Positions 53,929 through 63,509 of a DNA stretch of 64,000 bases are shown piece after piece; the first letter of the stretch is position 1; each line of letters opens with the position of its first letter. The notes under the pieces were generated by a model. It searched no databases and was not told where the DNA came from. It saw nothing but the letters and a program-made list of their open reading frames with translations. This DNA comes from Croceibacterium soli. GTDB lineage: Bacteria; Pseudomonadota; Alphaproteobacteria; Sphingomonadales; Sphingomonadaceae. The stretch covers positions 186,001-250,000 of the forward strand of contig NZ_WTYK01000004.1 in NCBI RefSeq assembly GCF_009828065.1, in the 5' to 3' direction. The position numbers and the translations under genes are program-made.

Positions 53929-55103
53929 CCTCCTTCGACAAGGCTCAGGACGGGCTTCGACAAGCTCAGGGTGATCGGGAGGTCCGCCAATTCACCGTCG
54001 ACAAGGACGACGACGGCGTCCGCCTAGACCGCTGGTTCAAGCGCCACTTGCCGCAAGTGAGCTTCGGCATGGTCTCCAAGTGGGCGCGCACCGGGCAGGT
54101 GCGGATCGACGGCAAGCGCGCCAAGCCGGAAGACCGGCTCGCGGCCGGGCAGGTCGTGCGCGTGCCGCCGGGCGGCGAGGCGACCAAGAAAAAGGCGCGG
54201 GTCGTCAAGCCGCTGACCGACGAGCAGCTCGACCAGGCCGAGGCGATGCTGATCGAGCGGACCGATTCCGCGCTCGTGCTCAACAAGCCGCCGGGTCTCG
54301 CCACGCAGGGGGGCACCAAGACCCATTCCCACGTCGACGGCCTGCTGGATGCCTTCGCCGGCGAGGACGAGCCGCGCCCGCGCCTGGTCCACCGGCTGGA
54401 CAAGGACACCAGCGGCGTCCTGCTCGTCGCCCGCACGCCCGGCAGCGCGGCGTTCTTCTCCAAGCGCTTCTCCGGCCGCAGCGCCAAGAAGGTCTACTGG
54501 GCCCTGGTGGTCGGCGTGCCCGACGTTGCGGAAGGCACGATCGAAGCGCCGATCGGCAAGCAGCCGGGTACCGGCGGCGAGAAGATGCATGTCGACGAGG
54601 AGAACGGCCAGCCGGCCAAGACCAAGTACCGCATGATCGACCGCGCCGGCAATCGCGCCGCCTGGCTGGAGCTGGAGCCGCTCACCGGGCGCACCCACCA
54701 GCTCCGCGTCCACTGCGCGGCGATGGGCCACCCGATCGTCGGCGACGGCAAGTACGGCGGGCAGGAGGCCTTCCTCACCGGATCGGTCAGCCGCAAGATG
54801 CACCTCCACGCGCGGCGGCTGATCATCGACGCGCCGAAGAGCAAAGGCGGCAGCGGCAAGCTGGATGTCACGGCCGAACTGCCGGAGCATTTCGCCGCCA
54901 CCATGGAGCAACTCGGCTTCGACATCACCATGAGCGACGCCGAACCGGAACGCGGCCCGCCCCCGCCCGACCGGGCGCAGAAGAAGCAGGCCGCGCGCCA
55001 GCACGCCAAGCAGGTCCGCAAAGGCCGCCGGGGCGAACGCCGCTCCCGCGCCGAAGGCGGCGCCCGCACCGGAAAGCCGCCGAAGCCCACCGGAAAGCGC
55101 TGA
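53925..55103 (+). CDS. RluA-family 23S rRNA pseudouridine synthase, N-terminus coded by a repeat
   Basis: Converts uridines of 23S rRNA to pseudouridine (RluC/RluD type). The 392-residue protein has an S4 RNA-binding domain at about 22-85 and the catalytic motif HRLDKDTSG with Asp159. LEPLTGRTHQLRVH and GHPIVGDGKYGG follow. Residues 3-18 come from two family C repeats (53932-53979), which are open in this frame. The last 55 residues are very basic (KKQAARQHAKQVRKGRRG...), probably extra RNA contacts. The start overlaps crcB by four bases. Confidence 0.9.
   Translation: MTSFDKAQDGLRQAQGDREVRQFTVDKDDDGVRLDRWFKRHLPQVSFGMVSKWARTGQVRIDGKRAKPEDRLAAGQVVRVPPGGEATKKKARVVKPLTDEQLDQAEAMLIERTDSALVLNKPPGLATQGGTKTHSHVDGLLDAFAGEDEPRPRLVHRLDKDTSGVLLVARTPGSAAFFSKRFSGRSAKKVYWALVVGVPDVAEGTIEAPIGKQPGTGGEKMHVDEENGQPAKTKYRMIDRAGNRAAWLELEPLTGRTHQLRVHCAAMGHPIVGDGKYGGQEAFLTGSVSRKMHLHARRLIIDAPKSKGGSGKLDVTAELPEHFAATMEQLGFDITMSDAEPERGPPPPDRAQKKQAARQHAKQVRKGRRGERRSRAEGGARTGKPPKPTGKR
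53932..53979. repeat. Two family C repeats at the RluA-family start codon
   Basis: Tandem copies, CCTTCGACAAGGCTCAGGAC at 53932-53953 and GCTTCGACAAGCTCAGGG at 53954-53979. Both are in frame within the start of the pseudouridine synthase gene. Confidence 0.85.
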
Positions 55104-55119
55104 TGCGGAGCTTCGCGGG

Positions 55120-55776
55120 ATGAGCGTGCGTCTTGCCGTGTTCGATTGCGACGGGACGCTGAGCGACGGCCAAGCCGGCGTGTGCGACGCGATGGAGATT
55201 GCCTTTGCGGCAGCGGGCCTCGGCGCGCCGGACCGGCACCGGGTTCGCCGTACCGTGGGCCTGAGCCTGCCGGTCGCGATCCGGCAGATCGTGCCGGAAT
55301 TGCCGGAGCACCAGCAATCGGCGGCGGTCGATGCCTACAAGGAGGCGTTTCGCCGCTCGCGGGTGGAGGGGACGCTGAGCGAGCCGCTTTACGACGGGAT
55401 CGCCGAACTGCTCGGGCGGCTGAAAGCCCGCGGATGGGTGCTCGGCGTCGCCACGGGAAAGAGCGACCGGGGGCTGAAGAGCTGCCTCGTCACCCATGGC
55501 ATCTTCGATCTTTTCGCCACTCTGCAGACGGCCGACCGGCATCCTTCCAAGCCCGATCCTTCGATGTTGGAGATGGCGATGGAGGAAGCCGGCGCCGCTC
55601 CGGCGGACACGGTCATGATCGGGGACACCGCGTACGACATGGCGATGGCCCGCGCCGCCGGCTGCCGGGCGATCGGCGTCGCCTGGGGTTATCACACCAC
55701 AGCGGAACTGCTCGATTCCGGGGCCGACGCCGTGGCCGCGACGCCGATCGAGCTGGAGGAGCTGCTCCATGGTTGA
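55120..55776 (+). CDS. HAD-superfamily phosphatase (phosphoglycolate phosphatase-like)
   Basis: A 218-residue HAD hydrolase. The nucleophile motif is FDCDGTLSDG (Asp9, acid/base Asp11). Motif II is VATGKSDRGL, and motifs III/IV are HPSKPDPSML and MIGDTAYDMAMA. The helical cap after motif I is of the C1 type, as in Gph and PpaX. The substrate is unknown. GGAG lies nine bases before the ATG. It overlaps the next gene by 8 bases. Confidence 0.88.
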   Translation: MSVRLAVFDCDGTLSDGQAGVCDAMEIAFAAAGLGAPDRHRVRRTVGLSLPVAIRQIVPELPEHQQSAAVDAYKEAFRRSRVEGTLSEPLYDGIAELLGRLKARGWVLGVATGKSDRGLKSCLVTHGIFDLFATLQTADRHPSKPDPSMLEMAMEEAGAAPADTVMIGDTAYDMAMARAAGCRAIGVAWGYHTTAELLDSGADAVAATPIELEELLHG

Positions 55777-55990
55777 GCCCGTGAGCGACACAACCGCGCG
55801 CAACCGCTGGCTGGTGATCGTGTTCGCGCGGCTGGCTGGCGTCGCAATGGTGGTCGTCGGCCTGCTCGGTACGCAAGGCCGGATCGAGATGCCGTTGCCG
55901 GCCGCCTATGCCCTGCTGGCGGTCGGGCTCGCCGATGTCTTCCTCGTGCCGACTTTCCTGGCGCGCAGATGGCGCAGCCCCGACCGATGA
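55769..55990 (+). CDS. Small two-helix membrane protein
   Basis: A 73-residue protein of unknown function. Two hydrophobic helices (about residues 14-34, LVIVFARLAGVAMVVVGLLG, and 43-63, LPAAYALLAVGLADVFLVPT) are joined by a short loop, with a basic C-terminus. It overlaps the HAD gene upstream (8 bases) and the ATP12 gene downstream (ATGA). The tight overlaps make it a likely real gene of this transcript. Confidence 0.75.
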   Translation: MVEPVSDTTARNRWLVIVFARLAGVAMVVVGLLGTQGRIEMPLPAAYALLAVGLADVFLVPTFLARRWRSPDR

Positions 55991-56685
55991 AGCGCTTCTA
56001 TCGAGAAGTCTCGGTCGGCGAGGCGGCGAGCGGCTTCCAGGTGCTTCTCGACGGCAGGCCGCTGCGCACGCAAAGCGGCGGGGCGCAAGCCGTGCCCAGC
56101 CGGGCCCTGGCGGAGGCGCTGGCGGAGGAATGGCGCGCGCAAGGCGACGAGATCGACCCGAAGAGCTTCGTCCTGCGCGACCTGGCCGACTACGCGATCG
56201 ACCGCATCGCACCGGACCGCGCGGCAGCGGCCGCCCGCATGCTGCCGTTCGCGGAAACCGACACTCTTTGCTACCGCGCCGATCCGGACGAGCCGCTGTT
56301 CCGCCGCCAGCAGGAACTGTGGGAGCCGCTGCTGCAGGCCGCCGAAGCGCGCCACGCGATCCGCCTGGAGCGGGTCAGCGGCATCATACACCGCGCGCAG
56401 CCGCCCGAGACCCTGGCGCGGCTGCGAGAGCTGATCGAGAACCTCGACCCGTTCACCCTCGCCGCGCTGGAAACGCTCGCCTCGCTCACCGCCTCATTGA
56501 CGGTTGCACTGGCGGCGCTGGAGGAAGGCTCGGATCCCGATGCGCTGTTTGCCGCCGCCAATTGCGAGCAGGACTGGCAGGCCGAACTGTGGGGCTGGGA
56601 CGCGGATGCCGAGGCGGACCGCACTCTGCGGCTTGAGACTTTCCGGCAGGCAGTGCGCTTCGCGCGGCTGGCACGGCAGGGCTGA
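55987..56685 (+). CDS. ATP12-family F1-ATPase assembly chaperone
   Basis: A 232-residue homologue of mitochondrial ATP12, which binds the F1 alpha subunit during ATP synthase assembly. Family segments are MKRFYREVSVGEAASGFQVLLDG (start), then LAEEWRAQGDEIDP, ETDTLCYRADPDEPLFRRQ and the C-terminal DWQAELWGWDADAEADR. I use the ATG at 55987, which overlaps the previous stop; an ATG at 55969 would add six residues. Confidence 0.9.
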   Translation: MKRFYREVSVGEAASGFQVLLDGRPLRTQSGGAQAVPSRALAEALAEEWRAQGDEIDPKSFVLRDLADYAIDRIAPDRAAAAARMLPFAETDTLCYRADPDEPLFRRQQELWEPLLQAAEARHAIRLERVSGIIHRAQPPETLARLRELIENLDPFTLAALETLASLTASLTVALAALEEGSDPDALFAAANCEQDWQAELWGWDADAEADRTLRLETFRQAVRFARLARQG

Positions 56686-56734
56686 ACGGCGCGCTCCCCG
56701 CGCCAGGCTCAGGTCGCCAGGCACCAGAGAAACT

Positions 56735-57018
56735 CGTCATGCTGAACTCGTTTCAGCAACCATTTCTCCGCCGGCACAGGTGGTTCCTGGGGGCACAACC
56801 CGGCCACGCCCCCACTCCACCGCACTATCCGCACAGGCGGCTCGATGGACCCTGAAACAAGTTCAGGGTGACGAGAAAGGGCGATGTACGAGCGGGCGAC
56901 AGCTTGCGCTGACGGAGCAGCGCGTCCTTCGACATGCTCAGGACGAACGGCTGTTCTGCTCAGGGTCCGCCACTGATGCGATACCCCTTCTCCGTTCGCC
57001 CTGAGCTTGTCGAAGGGC
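56735..57018. repeat. Family B copy B5 and two family C repeats
   Basis: A full family B element at 56735-56873 with one GCTGAACTCGTTTCAGC arm and one CCCTGAAACAAGTTCAGGG arm, then family C copies at about 56926-56950 and 56992-57018. They fill the 361-bp gap between the convergent ATP12 and lipoprotein genes, which holds no gene. Confidence 0.85.
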
Positions 57019-57046
57019 TAGCGACCTGCGTCGCCGCTTCAGCCTG

Positions 57047-57634
57047 TCAGCCGACCCACTCCGCGACCTGGTCGGCCACGTCGTTGGCCGCCCGGTTGAG
57101 CGCCGCGCCGACGGCCACCGGCTCGGCGGCGATGCCTGTCACTTCGCTCTCGAAGCGCCGGGTGAGGATCTGGCGTTCGCCGGTCTGCAGCACCGCGTCG
57201 AAGCGGACGACGGCCGACCCGCGCGAAGCGTCGTAGTCCATTGCCGAGAGCGTGCCGGAAAGCTTGGTCGCGGCGGCATATTCGAGATCGGTGCCGCTGA
57301 CGACGAGGCGGCTGCCCTTGGCGCGAATGGTGTCGGCCAGCAGGCGCCCGAACAGCCGCGCGGGCTTCTCCACCCATTCGGCGTCCTTGAGGTAGGCCAG
57401 GTTGCTGCCGTCGACCAGCACCGGCACGCGCGTGACGTTGAGCTTCTGCGGCGTCTGCAGGTCGAGGATCGCCACTGCCGCGTCGATGTTCCCGCTGGCG
57501 GCGCTGCCGGCCGGAGCCGGATTGTTCGGCGTGAGGTTCAGCAATTGCTCCGGCGGCTCGGCCCCGAGGCTGATGCAGCCCGTAAGCGCCAATGCCGCGG
57601 CCATCGCGGTGACCGCTGCGGCTTTCCTGATCAT
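57047..57634 (-). CDS. ABC-type transport auxiliary lipoprotein of the Mla-like locus
   Basis: A 195-residue lipoprotein of the PqiC/ABC_trans_aux family, expected in the periplasm or at the outer membrane with the MCE system. The signal peptide ends in a lipobox LALTGC. Family-like segments are AVAILDLQTPQKLNVTRVPV, AEWVEKPARLFGRLLADTI and VVRFDAVLQTGE. I start at ATG 57634, with AGGGG nine bases upstream. An in-frame GTG at 57658 that overlaps the mlaD stop (GTGA) is the main alternative. Confidence 0.85.
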   Translation of the reverse strand: MIRKAAAVTAMAAALALTGCISLGAEPPEQLLNLTPNNPAPAGSAASGNIDAAVAILDLQTPQKLNVTRVPVLVDGSNLAYLKDAEWVEKPARLFGRLLADTIRAKGSRLVVSGTDLEYAAATKLSGTLSAMDYDASRGSAVVRFDAVLQTGERQILTRRFESEVTGIAAEPVAVGAALNRAANDVADQVAEWVG

Positions 57635-57654
57635 GCCTTGCATCCCCTGTCGCC

Positions 57655-58593
57655 TCACGGTTCGTAATCCGGCAGCTTCTGGCCCTTGAGCAGGCCGCCC
57701 GCGCCGCCCGACCCGACCGACTCCGTGACTTCGCGCAAGGACGTTGTCGTCCGGCGCAAGTCGCGCAGCGCCGCTTCGGCCGCCGGCAGCGTGCTTTCCG
57801 AGAACTCGCGCGCCGCCGGGCGGACGTCGTTCATTGCCGCTTCCATCGAAGCTGCGGCGCGGCGTGTCGAAGCCAGCGTCTCGCGCAGCTCCTGCGCAAT
57901 CGAGGCGCCTTCCCTGTTGAGAAGCTGGTCCGTCGTCCCGAGCGTCTGCTCGAACGCATTAAGCGTCTCGGTGGCCTGCGCCAGCGTCAGCTCCAGCTCC
58001 GTCAGCACGCCCTCGACTCGCGGCGAGGCATCGGCGAGCCCTGCGGTGAGCCGCTCCGTATTGGCGAAGATGCCTTCGATCGAGCGCTGGTTGCGCGGGC
58101 TCAGGACCTCGGTCAGCCGCTCCGTCAGGTTGGAAAGGTTCTCGAGCAGCTGCGGCGCGCTCGCGAGGATCGCGCCGAGGCCGCCTGCCTTGGGCGGGAT
58201 TTCCGGCACGCCGTTGCGCCCGATCCTGACGATCGGGGGCTGCCCGGCGCGTGCACCGTCGAGCTGGATCGTCGAAACGCCGGTGAAGGAGCCGAGCACC
58301 GTGGCGGTCGTCCCCTGCAGGATCGGCACCTCGTTCTTAACGCTGATGCGCACCTGCACGAACTGCGGGTCCTTCGCCCACAGGTTCATCTCGTCGACTT
58401 TGCCCACGGGGACGCCGGCGAATGTGACCTGGCTGCCGATGGTCAGGCCCTCGACCGCCTGCGGGAAGAAGATGTCGTACTGCTTGCGGTCGGAGCTGCC
58501 GAAACCGACGATCCACACAATGGCCGCGGCCAGCGCGGCCAGCAGCATCAGCGTAATCGCGCCGACCCAAACATAGTTCGCCCGTGTTTCCAT
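57655..58593 (-). CDS. mlaD: MCE-domain phospholipid transport protein MlaD
   Basis: A 312-residue inner-membrane-anchored MCE protein that hands lipids between the MlaFE transporter and the periplasm. The N-terminal helix is YVWVGAITLMLLAALAAAIV. The MCE domain is at about 38-115 (DIFFPQAVEGLTIGSQVTFAG ... STIQLDGA). The long C-terminal region is helical and rich in Leu, Glu and Thr heptads, longer than in the E. coli protein. It lies 9 bp after mlaF. Confidence 0.92.
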   Translation of the reverse strand: METRANYVWVGAITLMLLAALAAAIVWIVGFGSSDRKQYDIFFPQAVEGLTIGSQVTFAGVPVGKVDEMNLWAKDPQFVQVRISVKNEVPILQGTTATVLGSFTGVSTIQLDGARAGQPPIVRIGRNGVPEIPPKAGGLGAILASAPQLLENLSNLTERLTEVLSPRNQRSIEGIFANTERLTAGLADASPRVEGVLTELELTLAQATETLNAFEQTLGTTDQLLNREGASIAQELRETLASTRRAAASMEAAMNDVRPAAREFSESTLPAAEAALRDLRRTTTSLREVTESVGSGGAGGLLKGQKLPDYEP

Positions 58594-58602
58594 CCGCTTG
58601 CC

Positions 58603-59478
58603 CTATGCCCCCGCTCGGTCGCGCTTGTCTATCGACTTGCTGCGCGCCGTGCTTGCCTGCGCCGCCCGGCCGCGCGGCCCGTTGAAGTACTCCTGGATCC
58701 ACGGATGGTCGCTTTCGAGCAGTTCCGGGATCGTGCCGACCGCGATGACCTTCTTGTCCGCCAGCACCGCCACACGGTCGCAGATGGCGTACAGCGTATC
58801 GAGATCGTGGGTGATCAGAAACACCGTCAGGCCCAGCGTCTCCGCCAGCTCGCGCGTGAGTTCGTCGAACTTGGCCGCGCCGATCGGGTCCAGCCCGGCG
58901 GTCGGCTCGTCCAGGAACAGCAGCTCGGGATCGAGCGCCAGCGCGCGGGCGAGGCCGGCGCGTTTCTTCATGCCTCCGGACAGCTCCGACGGATACTTGC
59001 TCGCAGCGTCTTCGGGAAGGCCGGACAGCACGACCTTGTAGCGCGCGATCTCGTGCATCAGTTCCTGGTCGAGCTCCGGATAGAACTGCTTCAGCGGCAC
59101 TTCCACGTTCTCGCCCACTGTCAGGGTCGAGAACAGCGCGCCGCCCTGGAACAGCACGCCCCAGCGGCTGCGGACGCCGATCTCCTCGTCCGGCTCGGCC
59201 GCGGTGATGTCTTTGCCGAACACCTCGATGCAGCCTGCCGCGACCGGCTGCAGGCCGATGATCGCGCGCATCAGCACCGACTTGCCGGTGCCCGAGCCGC
59301 CGACCACGCCCAGCACTTCGCCGCGCCTGACTTCGAGGTCGAGCCCCTCGTGGACGACGTTCTCGCCGAAGGCCGTGGTCAGGCCGGTGATGACGATCGG
59401 GAACTCGCCGTCGAAATGCTCGGGCACTTCCTCCAGCGCCACGTCGCCGACCTGCTGATCGATCTGTTCCTCGCTCAT
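58603..59478 (-). CDS. mlaF: Phospholipid transport ABC ATP-binding protein MlaF
   Basis: A 291-residue ABC ATPase that powers the MlaE permease. It has Walker A GVVGGSGTGKSVLM, the signature SELSGGMKKRAGLARALALD, Walker B LLFLDEPTAGLDP and the switch His in LITHDLDTL. A C-terminal basic tail follows. The ATG at 59478 overlaps the mlaE stop by four bases (ATGA). Confidence 0.94.
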   Translation of the reverse strand: MSEEQIDQQVGDVALEEVPEHFDGEFPIVITGLTTAFGENVVHEGLDLEVRRGEVLGVVGGSGTGKSVLMRAIIGLQPVAAGCIEVFGKDITAAEPDEEIGVRSRWGVLFQGGALFSTLTVGENVEVPLKQFYPELDQELMHEIARYKVVLSGLPEDAASKYPSELSGGMKKRAGLARALALDPELLFLDEPTAGLDPIGAAKFDELTRELAETLGLTVFLITHDLDTLYAICDRVAVLADKKVIAVGTIPELLESDHPWIQEYFNGPRGRAAQASTARSKSIDKRDRAGA

Positions 59479-60584
59479 GCCCAGCCCACCTCGGTGAAGA
59501 ACACCGCGAAGAACGCGTCGAGCACGATGACCATGAAAATCGCTTGGACCACGGCCATCGTGGTCCTGAGGCCGACTTCCTCGGAGTTCCCCTGCACCTG
59601 CATGCCCTGGTAGCATCCGGTCACCGCCACGATCAGGCCGAAGACCGGCGCCTTGATCAGCCCGACCCACACGTCATGGATCGGCACGACCTCGCGGATG
59701 CGCTGGAGGAACGTGAGGAAGGGGATACCCAGCGTCAGCTCGGCGATGAAGGCCCCGCCGATGATCGCCATGACGGACGCATAGAAGCCCAGCAGCGGCA
59801 TCATGAACACGGCAGCGAGGATCCGCGGCATGATCAGCGCCTCGGTCGGCGAAACGCCGATCGTGCGCATGGCGTCAATTTCCTCGGTCAGCTTCATCGT
59901 GCCGAGCTGCGCCGCGAAAGCCGACCCGGAGCGGCCGGCGACCATGATCGCGGTCATCAGCACGCCGAGCTCGCGCAGCGTCAGCCGCCCGGTCAGGTTG
60001 ATGGTGTAGATCTCTGCGCCGAATTGGCGCAGCTGCGCCGCCCCTTGCTGCGCGACCACGATGCCGATCAGAAAGCTCATCAGTCCGATGATGGCGAGCG
60101 AGGAGACCCCGACCAGCTCGAGCTGGCGCACGAAGGCCTTGCCCCGGAACCGCGACGGGTGCCGGATCAGGGTCAGCGAACACAGCACGACCTGGCCCAT
60201 GAAGGCGATGATCTGCCGCGCGCCGACGCTGAATTCGAGGACGAGTTCACCGACCCGTTCGGGGACCCGCAGCCGCAGGAGCCGAAGCGGCGGCGAAATG
60301 TCGGCGCTGCTTTCCGCTTCCTCGACGGCCTTGAGCAACCGCTTCGCCTGCTCGGTCGCCCCGGTGACCTCGGCCTCCCGTTCGCGGGCGAAGCGCAGGA
60401 CCGTCCACGCACCGACGGTATCGATCGCGGTCGTCTGCGACAGGTCGATCTCGGCCACCTCGCCCTCGAAAGTGCGCAGGTACCGGTCGAGCTTGCCGAT
60501 GGTTGAGATGAGCAGCGGCCCTTTCAGGACGAGTTTCGCGCGCCCGCCCTCGTCTTCGAGGCTGTATTCCGCCCATTGCCGCAT
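59475..60584 (-). CDS. mlaE: MlaE-family permease with N-terminal STAS domain
   Basis: A 369-residue ABC permease for phospholipids. Residues 1-105 form a STAS-like domain ([20 protein letters not shown] ... [16 protein letters not shown]); in E. coli the STAS protein is the separate MlaB. The membrane part holds about five helices with VQQ-like [20 protein letters not shown], and the conserved cytoplasmic loop [20 protein letters not shown]. It heads mlaE–mlaF–mlaD–lipoprotein and diverges from valS. Confidence 0.93.
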   Translation of the reverse strand: MRQWAEYSLEDEGGRAKLVLKGPLLISTIGKLDRYLRTFEGEVAEIDLSQTTAIDTVGAWTVLRFAREREAEVTGATEQAKRLLKAVEEAESSADISPPLRLLRLRVPERVGELVLEFSVGARQIIAFMGQVVLCSLTLIRHPSRFRGKAFVRQLELVGVSSLAIIGLMSFLIGIVVAQQGAAQLRQFGAEIYTINLTGRLTLRELGVLMTAIMVAGRSGSAFAAQLGTMKLTEEIDAMRTIGVSPTEALIMPRILAAVFMMPLLGFYASVMAIIGGAFIAELTLGIPFLTFLQRIREVVPIHDVWVGLIKAPVFGLIVAVTGCYQGMQVQGNSEEVGLRTTMAVVQAIFMVIVLDAFFAVFFTEVGWA

Positions 60585-60680
60585 ATTCTCCCGCTATGGT
60601 GGGAAAATCGCCCCGCCGCAAGCTGCCCGCCACGCGCGGCTTGCGTGCACTTGCCGCCGCTGGCAAAGGCGCGGGCCTGT

Positions 60681-63503
60681 ATGAGCACCGAGCTGGACAA
60701 GACTTTCGACCCCGCCGCTATAGAGGCGAAGTGGTATTCCCATTGGGAGGAGAATGGGCTGTTCCGTCCCGAGCGGCCGGACGCGGTGCCGTTCACCATC
60801 GTCAATCCGCCGCCGAACGTGACCGGCAGCCTGCACATCGGGCACGCGCTCGACAACACGCTGCAGGACATCGTCGTCCGTTACGAGCGCCTGCGCGGCA
60901 AGGATGCGCTGTGGGTCGTCGGCACCGACCACGCCGGCATCGCCACGCAGATGGTGGTCGAGCGCCAGCTCGAGGAGCGGCAGGACAAGCGCACCAACTA
61001 CAGCCGCGAGGACTTCGTGGCCAAAGTCTGGAAATGGAAGGCCGAAAGCGGCGGGCAGATCACCCGCCAGCTGCGCCGGCTCGGCTGCTCGATGGACTGG
61101 TCGCGAGAGCAGTTCACGATGGACCCGCATTTCACCCGCGCGGTGGTGAAGGTCTTCGTCGACCTCTACAACCAGGGCCTGATCTACCGCGACAAGCGGC
61201 TGGTAAACTGGGACCCCAAGCTCAAGACCGCGATCAGCGATCTCGAGGTCGAGACCCGCGAGACGCAGGGCGGCTTCTGGCACTACAAGTACCCGCTGGC
61301 CGACGGCGCCATGCTCGATAGCGGCGCGGATCACATCGTGGTCGCCACCACGCGGCCGGAAACGATGCTGGCCGACATGGCCGTGGCCGTCCATCCGGAG
61401 GACGAGCGCTACAGGTCCGTCATCGGGAAGGACATCCTCCAGCCGATCACCGGCCGCCGCTTGAAGGTCGTTGCCGACGAGCATGCCGATCCGGAACTCG
61501 GATCCGGCGCGGTCAAAGTCACGCCCGGCCATGACTTCAACGACTTCGAAGTGGGCAAGCGCGCCGGCATAAGGCCGGCCGAGATGCTCAACATGTTCGA
61601 CGCCGAAGCCCGCGTCGTGCAGACGGCGGACGGACTGATCCCGCAGGAGTTCGTGGGCCTCGACCGCTTCGACGCGCGGAAACTCGTGGTCGAGCGGATG
61701 AAGGAACAGGGCTTCCTCATCCCCCACGTCGACAAGGACGGCAACGAGCACGACGCCGAGCCGCGCACGATCCAGACGCCTTACGGCGACCGCGGCGGCG
61801 TGGTGATCGAGCCCTGGCTGACCGACCAGTGGTACGTAGACGCCGCAACCCTCGCTCAGCCGCCGATGCAGGCGGTGCGCGACGGCCGGATCGAGATCGT
61901 CCCCAAGACCTGGGAGAAGACCTTCTTCAACTGGATGGAGAACATACAGCCCTGGTGCGTCAGCCGCCAGCTCTGGTGGGGCCACCGGATCCCGGCGTGG
62001 TATGACGAAGACGGCAAGGTCTATGTCGCCGAGACGGAGGAGGAGGCGCAGGCTCTCGCCGGCGACAAGGCGCTCAGCCGCGATCCCGACGTGCTCGACA
62101 CGTGGTTTTCCTCGGCGCTGTGGCCTTTCGCCACACTGGGATGGCCGGACACCGCAAATCCTCCCCGGGACGGGGAGGTGGCAGCGCGCAGCGCTGACGC
62201 AGGGGGCTCGCAGCCTGGCGAAGCGACAGCGGAGAGCCCCCTCCACCACCCTGCGGGTGGTCCCCCTCCCCGTGCCGGGGAGGATTTGTTGTCGCGCCAC
62301 TACCCTAACGACCTGCTCATCTCCGGGTTCGACATCCTGTTCTTCTGGGATGCGCGCATGGCGATGCAGGGAATGCATTTCATGGGCGAGGTGCCGTGGA
62401 AGCGGCTCTACCTGCACGGCCTAGTCCGCGCGCCGGACGGGCAGAAGATGTCCAAGTCCAAGGGCAACGTGGTCGATCCGCTGGGGCTGATCGACAAGTA
62501 CGGCGCCGACGCGCTGCGCTTCTTCATGGCGGCGATGGAAAGCCAGGGCCGCGACATCAAGATGGATGACCGGCGGGTCGAGGGATACCGCAATTTCGCG
62601 ACCAAGCTGTGGAACGCCACGCGGTTCTGCCAGGCGAACGGCATCGGCGCGAGCAACTCGATCAAGGCGCCGCCGGCGCGGCTCGCGGCCAACCAGTGGA
62701 TCATCGGCGAAATCGCGCAGACGGTGACGAAGCTCGACGCGGCGATGGCCGACCTGCGCTTCGATGCCGCCGCGAACACGATCTACCACTTCACCTGGGA
62801 CCGCTTCTGCGACTGGTACCTGGAACTGATCAAGCCGGTCTTCCAGGGCGATGAGGAATCGCCGGCAGCCGTGGAAACGCGTGCCGTCGCCGGCTGGGCG
62901 CTCGACCAGATCCTGGTCATGCTGCACCCGTTCATGCCGTTCATCACCGAAGAGCTGTGGCATGCCCAGGGGGACCGTTCCTACGAGCTGATCCTGGCGA
63001 AGTGGCCGGAGCCGGAAGCGAGCGTGGATGCTGCGGCCACCGACGCCATCGACTGGGTCATCCAACTCACCACCGCTACGCGGGCGGCCCGCAGCGAGCT
63101 CGGCATCTCCCCCGGCGCCAAGCTGGCGGCTTTTTGCCCTGCTCCCTCTCCGCTGGCGCAGCGAGTGGTCGAGCGCAGCGCGGCCGCCATCGAGCGGCTC
63201 GCGCGGCTCACGCCGATTGCGTTCGGCGAAGCACCGGCCGGCGCGGCGATGCAGGTCGCGGCAGGCGGCGACGTGTTCATCGTCCCGCTGGAGGGCGTGA
63301 TCGACACCGAGGCGGAGAAAGCGCGCCTGTCGAAAGCCCGTGATGCCTCGGTCAAGGAGCGCGACAGCCTCGGCAAGCGGCTCGGCAATCCGGCGTTCGT
63401 GGAGAAAGCGAAGCCCGAAGCCATCGAGAAAGCCCGTGCCGACCACGCGCACCATTCGGCGGAAGTCGAGCGGCTGGAAGCCGCGCTGGCGCGGCTGGGG
63501 TGA
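60681..63503 (+). CDS. valS: Valyl-tRNA synthetase with a 44-codon repeat insertion
   Basis: Class I synthetase, 940 residues from ATG 60681. The HIGH motif is at residues 52-55 ([10 protein letters not shown]) and KMSKS at 589-593 ([10 protein letters not shown]). The CP1 editing domain lies between them, and the C-terminal anticodon domain ends in the usual coiled-coil arm ([19 protein letters not shown]...). Between [18 protein letters not shown] and the conserved [12 protein letters not shown], residues of about 493-536 are coded by a family A repeat (62156-62287). Without it the length would be about 896, normal for the family. The frame stays open, and all catalytic motifs are intact. 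Confidence 0.95.
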   Translation: MSTELDKTFDPAAIEAKWYSHWEENGLFRPERPDAVPFTIVNPPPNVTGSLHIGHALDNTLQDIVVRYERLRGKDALWVVGTDHAGIATQMVVERQLEERQDKRTNYSREDFVAKVWKWKAESGGQITRQLRRLGCSMDWSREQFTMDPHFTRAVVKVFVDLYNQGLIYRDKRLVNWDPKLKTAISDLEVETRETQGGFWHYKYPLADGAMLDSGADHIVVATTRPETMLADMAVAVHPEDERYRSVIGKDILQPITGRRLKVVADEHADPELGSGAVKVTPGHDFNDFEVGKRAGIRPAEMLNMFDAEARVVQTADGLIPQEFVGLDRFDARKLVVERMKEQGFLIPHVDKDGNEHDAEPRTIQTPYGDRGGVVIEPWLTDQWYVDAATLAQPPMQAVRDGRIEIVPKTWEKTFFNWMENIQPWCVSRQLWWGHRIPAWYDEDGKVYVAETEEEAQALAGDKALSRDPDVLDTWFSSALWPFATLGWPDTANPPRDGEVAARSADAGGSQPGEATAESPLHHPAGGPPPRAGEDLLSRHYPNDLLISGFDILFFWDARMAMQGMHFMGEVPWKRLYLHGLVRAPDGQKMSKSKGNVVDPLGLIDKYGADALRFFMAAMESQGRDIKMDDRRVEGYRNFATKLWNATRFCQANGIGASNSIKAPPARLAANQWIIGEIAQTVTKLDAAMADLRFDAAANTIYHFTWDRFCDWYLELIKPVFQGDEESPAAVETRAVAGWALDQILVMLHPFMPFITEELWHAQGDRSYELILAKWPEPEASVDAAATDAIDWVIQLTTATRAARSELGISPGAKLAAFCPAPSPLAQRVVERSAAAIERLARLTPIAFGEAPAGAAMQVAAGGDVFIVPLEGVIDTEAEKARLSKARDASVKERDSLGKRLGNPAFVEKAKPEAIEKARADHAHHSAEVERLEAALARLG
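62156..62287. repeat. Family A palindromic repeat A7, in frame inside valS
   Basis: 132 bp from AAATCCTCCCCGGGACGGGG to CCCCGTGCCGGGGAGGATTT, terminal arms nearly perfect inverted repeats. The length is 44 codons. The encoded stretch is rich in Pro, Gly, Ala and charged residues ([16 protein letters not shown]... [14 protein letters not shown]). A second forward frame is also open. Confidence 0.95.
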
Positions 63504-63509
63504 CGTCTC

